Part shown: piece after piece, positions 63,581-64,000 of the stretch
How positions within the stretch are numbered: the stretch's first letter is position 1
Layout of the letters: the number at the start of each line of letters is the position of its first letter
DNA from: Acetobacterium sp965140355
GTDB lineage: Bacteria; Bacillota; Clostridia; Eubacteriales; Eubacteriaceae
NCBI GenBank assembly: GCA_965140355.1
Contig: OZ223191.1
Span: 186,001-250,000 of the forward strand
Direction of reading: 5' to 3'
Length of the DNA: 64,000 nt
Translations under genes and position numbers: made by a program
The notes under the pieces: generated by a model
Seen by the model: the letters and a program-made list of their open reading frames with translations, nothing else
Told to the model about the DNA's origin: nothing
The model's database searches: none

Positions 63581-64000
63581 AATGTGCCTACGGATCCAAC
63601 GTTGGATCACAAAGAAAGGTCAATCAAGATGCATATTTGGCAGCAACCATAAAAAACGTTGATCGCATTTCTTATGTTTTTGCAGTAGCAGATGGCCTGG
63701 GCGGACACCCAAGTGGAGATATTGCCAGTAAAACGGCGGTTGATTTTATAAAAAATAATTTATCCGGGATACGAAATTATTTTGATCCTGAAGAAATGAT
63801 GTCGTTTGTAAAATCAATAAATTCAGAGTTGAAAAAAGTAGGAGACGATGAACCGACTCGTTTAGGTATGGCAACAACACTAACCATGTGTATTGTTGAC
63901 GGAAATTACCTGTGTATTTGTCATGTTGGCGACAGTCGCACCTATAGTATTACAAATGATCAGATTCTGCGTTTGACAAAAGATCATTCTTTGGTTCAAA
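63577..64000 (+). CDS. prpC: PP2C-family Ser/Thr phosphatase, truncated by the window
   Basis: The first 141 codons of a PP2C phosphatase, open at the right edge. Motifs are NVGSQRKVNQDAYL, FAVADGLGGHPSGDIAS (metal-binding Asp and Gly-Gly), GMATTLTMC and VGDSRTYS, all standard. In Firmicutes it reverses phosphorylation by a PrkC-type kinase encoded next, which would lie outside this window. ATG 63577 overlaps the rlmN stop. Confidence 0.93.
   Translation, partial: MKCAYGSNVGSQRKVNQDAYLAATIKNVDRISYVFAVADGLGGHPSGDIASKTAVDFIKNNLSGIRNYFDPEEMMSFVKSINSELKKVGDDEPTRLGMATTLTMCIVDGNYLCICHVGDSRTYSITNDQILRLTKDHSLVQ

Noticed and set aside
1..64000. CRISPR arrays, insertion sequences, prophage, rRNA operons
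   Set aside because: None found by reading; no spaced direct repeats of CRISPR type, no transposase or integrase motifs, and gene order is core-genome throughout.

Overview
The window comes from an AT-rich, low-GC Gram-positive (Bacillota) chromosome, and the best match is an acetogen of the Eubacteriaceae close to Acetobacterium. The strongest evidence is a complete rnfC-D-G-E-A-B operon whose order and lengths (RnfC 443 residues, RnfB 333 residues with six ferredoxin-type motifs) match what I know of A. woodii. Other support is Firmicute gene order throughout (tig-clpP-clpX-lon-ysxC, recJ-apt-rel-dtd-hemZ, ylmE-sepF-yggT-ylmH-rluD, yicC-gmk-rpoZ-priA-def-fmt-rsmB-rlmN-prpC), strong AGGAGG-type ribosome binding sites and consensus SigA-like promoters. 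It is core chromosome. I see no transposase, integrase, phage gene, CRISPR array or rRNA. There is one tRNA, tRNA-Pro(GGG).

Layout. 1-4.2 kb: a small Cys-rich membrane peptide, a cytoplasmic parvulin on the minus strand, and a MarR-regulated lon operon with a clear promoter and palindromic operator. 4.3-10.7 kb: mutL, miaA, a PLP enzyme, a DUF896 protein extended by a repeat domain, and an M18 aminopeptidase. 10.7-16.4 kb: the rnf operon, which couples ferredoxin oxidation and NAD reduction to Na+ (or H+) export, behind a 326-base structured intergenic region. 16.5-21.5 kb: radC, a pseudouridine synthase that appears to start at AUU, a class A penicillin-binding protein with a Pro-Thr-Asp repeat tail, a cupin protein and endonuclease III. 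21.6-26.2 kb: a complete branched-chain amino acid ABC transporter. 26.3-32.8 kb: protein quality control (trigger factor, ClpP, ClpX, a second Lon) and the GTPase YsxC. 32.9-45.1 kb: queG, gltX, secD, secF, recJ (apparent AUC start), apt, rel, dtd, a metallo-beta-lactamase-fold hydrolase and hemZ. 45.1-45.5 kb: a structured non-coding element. 45.5-48 kb: aspS, an RseC-like protein and the tRNA. 48-52.4 kb: a cell-division cluster in which two genes (an HlyD-like membrane protein and sepF) are frameshifted in T runs. 52.4-54.1 kb: rqcH on the minus strand. 54.3-64 kb: a long translation, transcription and replication operon, yicC to a PP2C phosphatase that runs off the end. Its PriA has lost the core helicase ATPase motifs.

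The points that most deserve a second look are the degenerate PriA, the repeat domain joined to DUF896 with a perfect internal ribosome binding site, the two genes with AUU/AUC start codons, the two T-run frameshifts in one division cluster, the 200-nt element between hemZ and aspS, and the MarR-Lon circuit with its operator.
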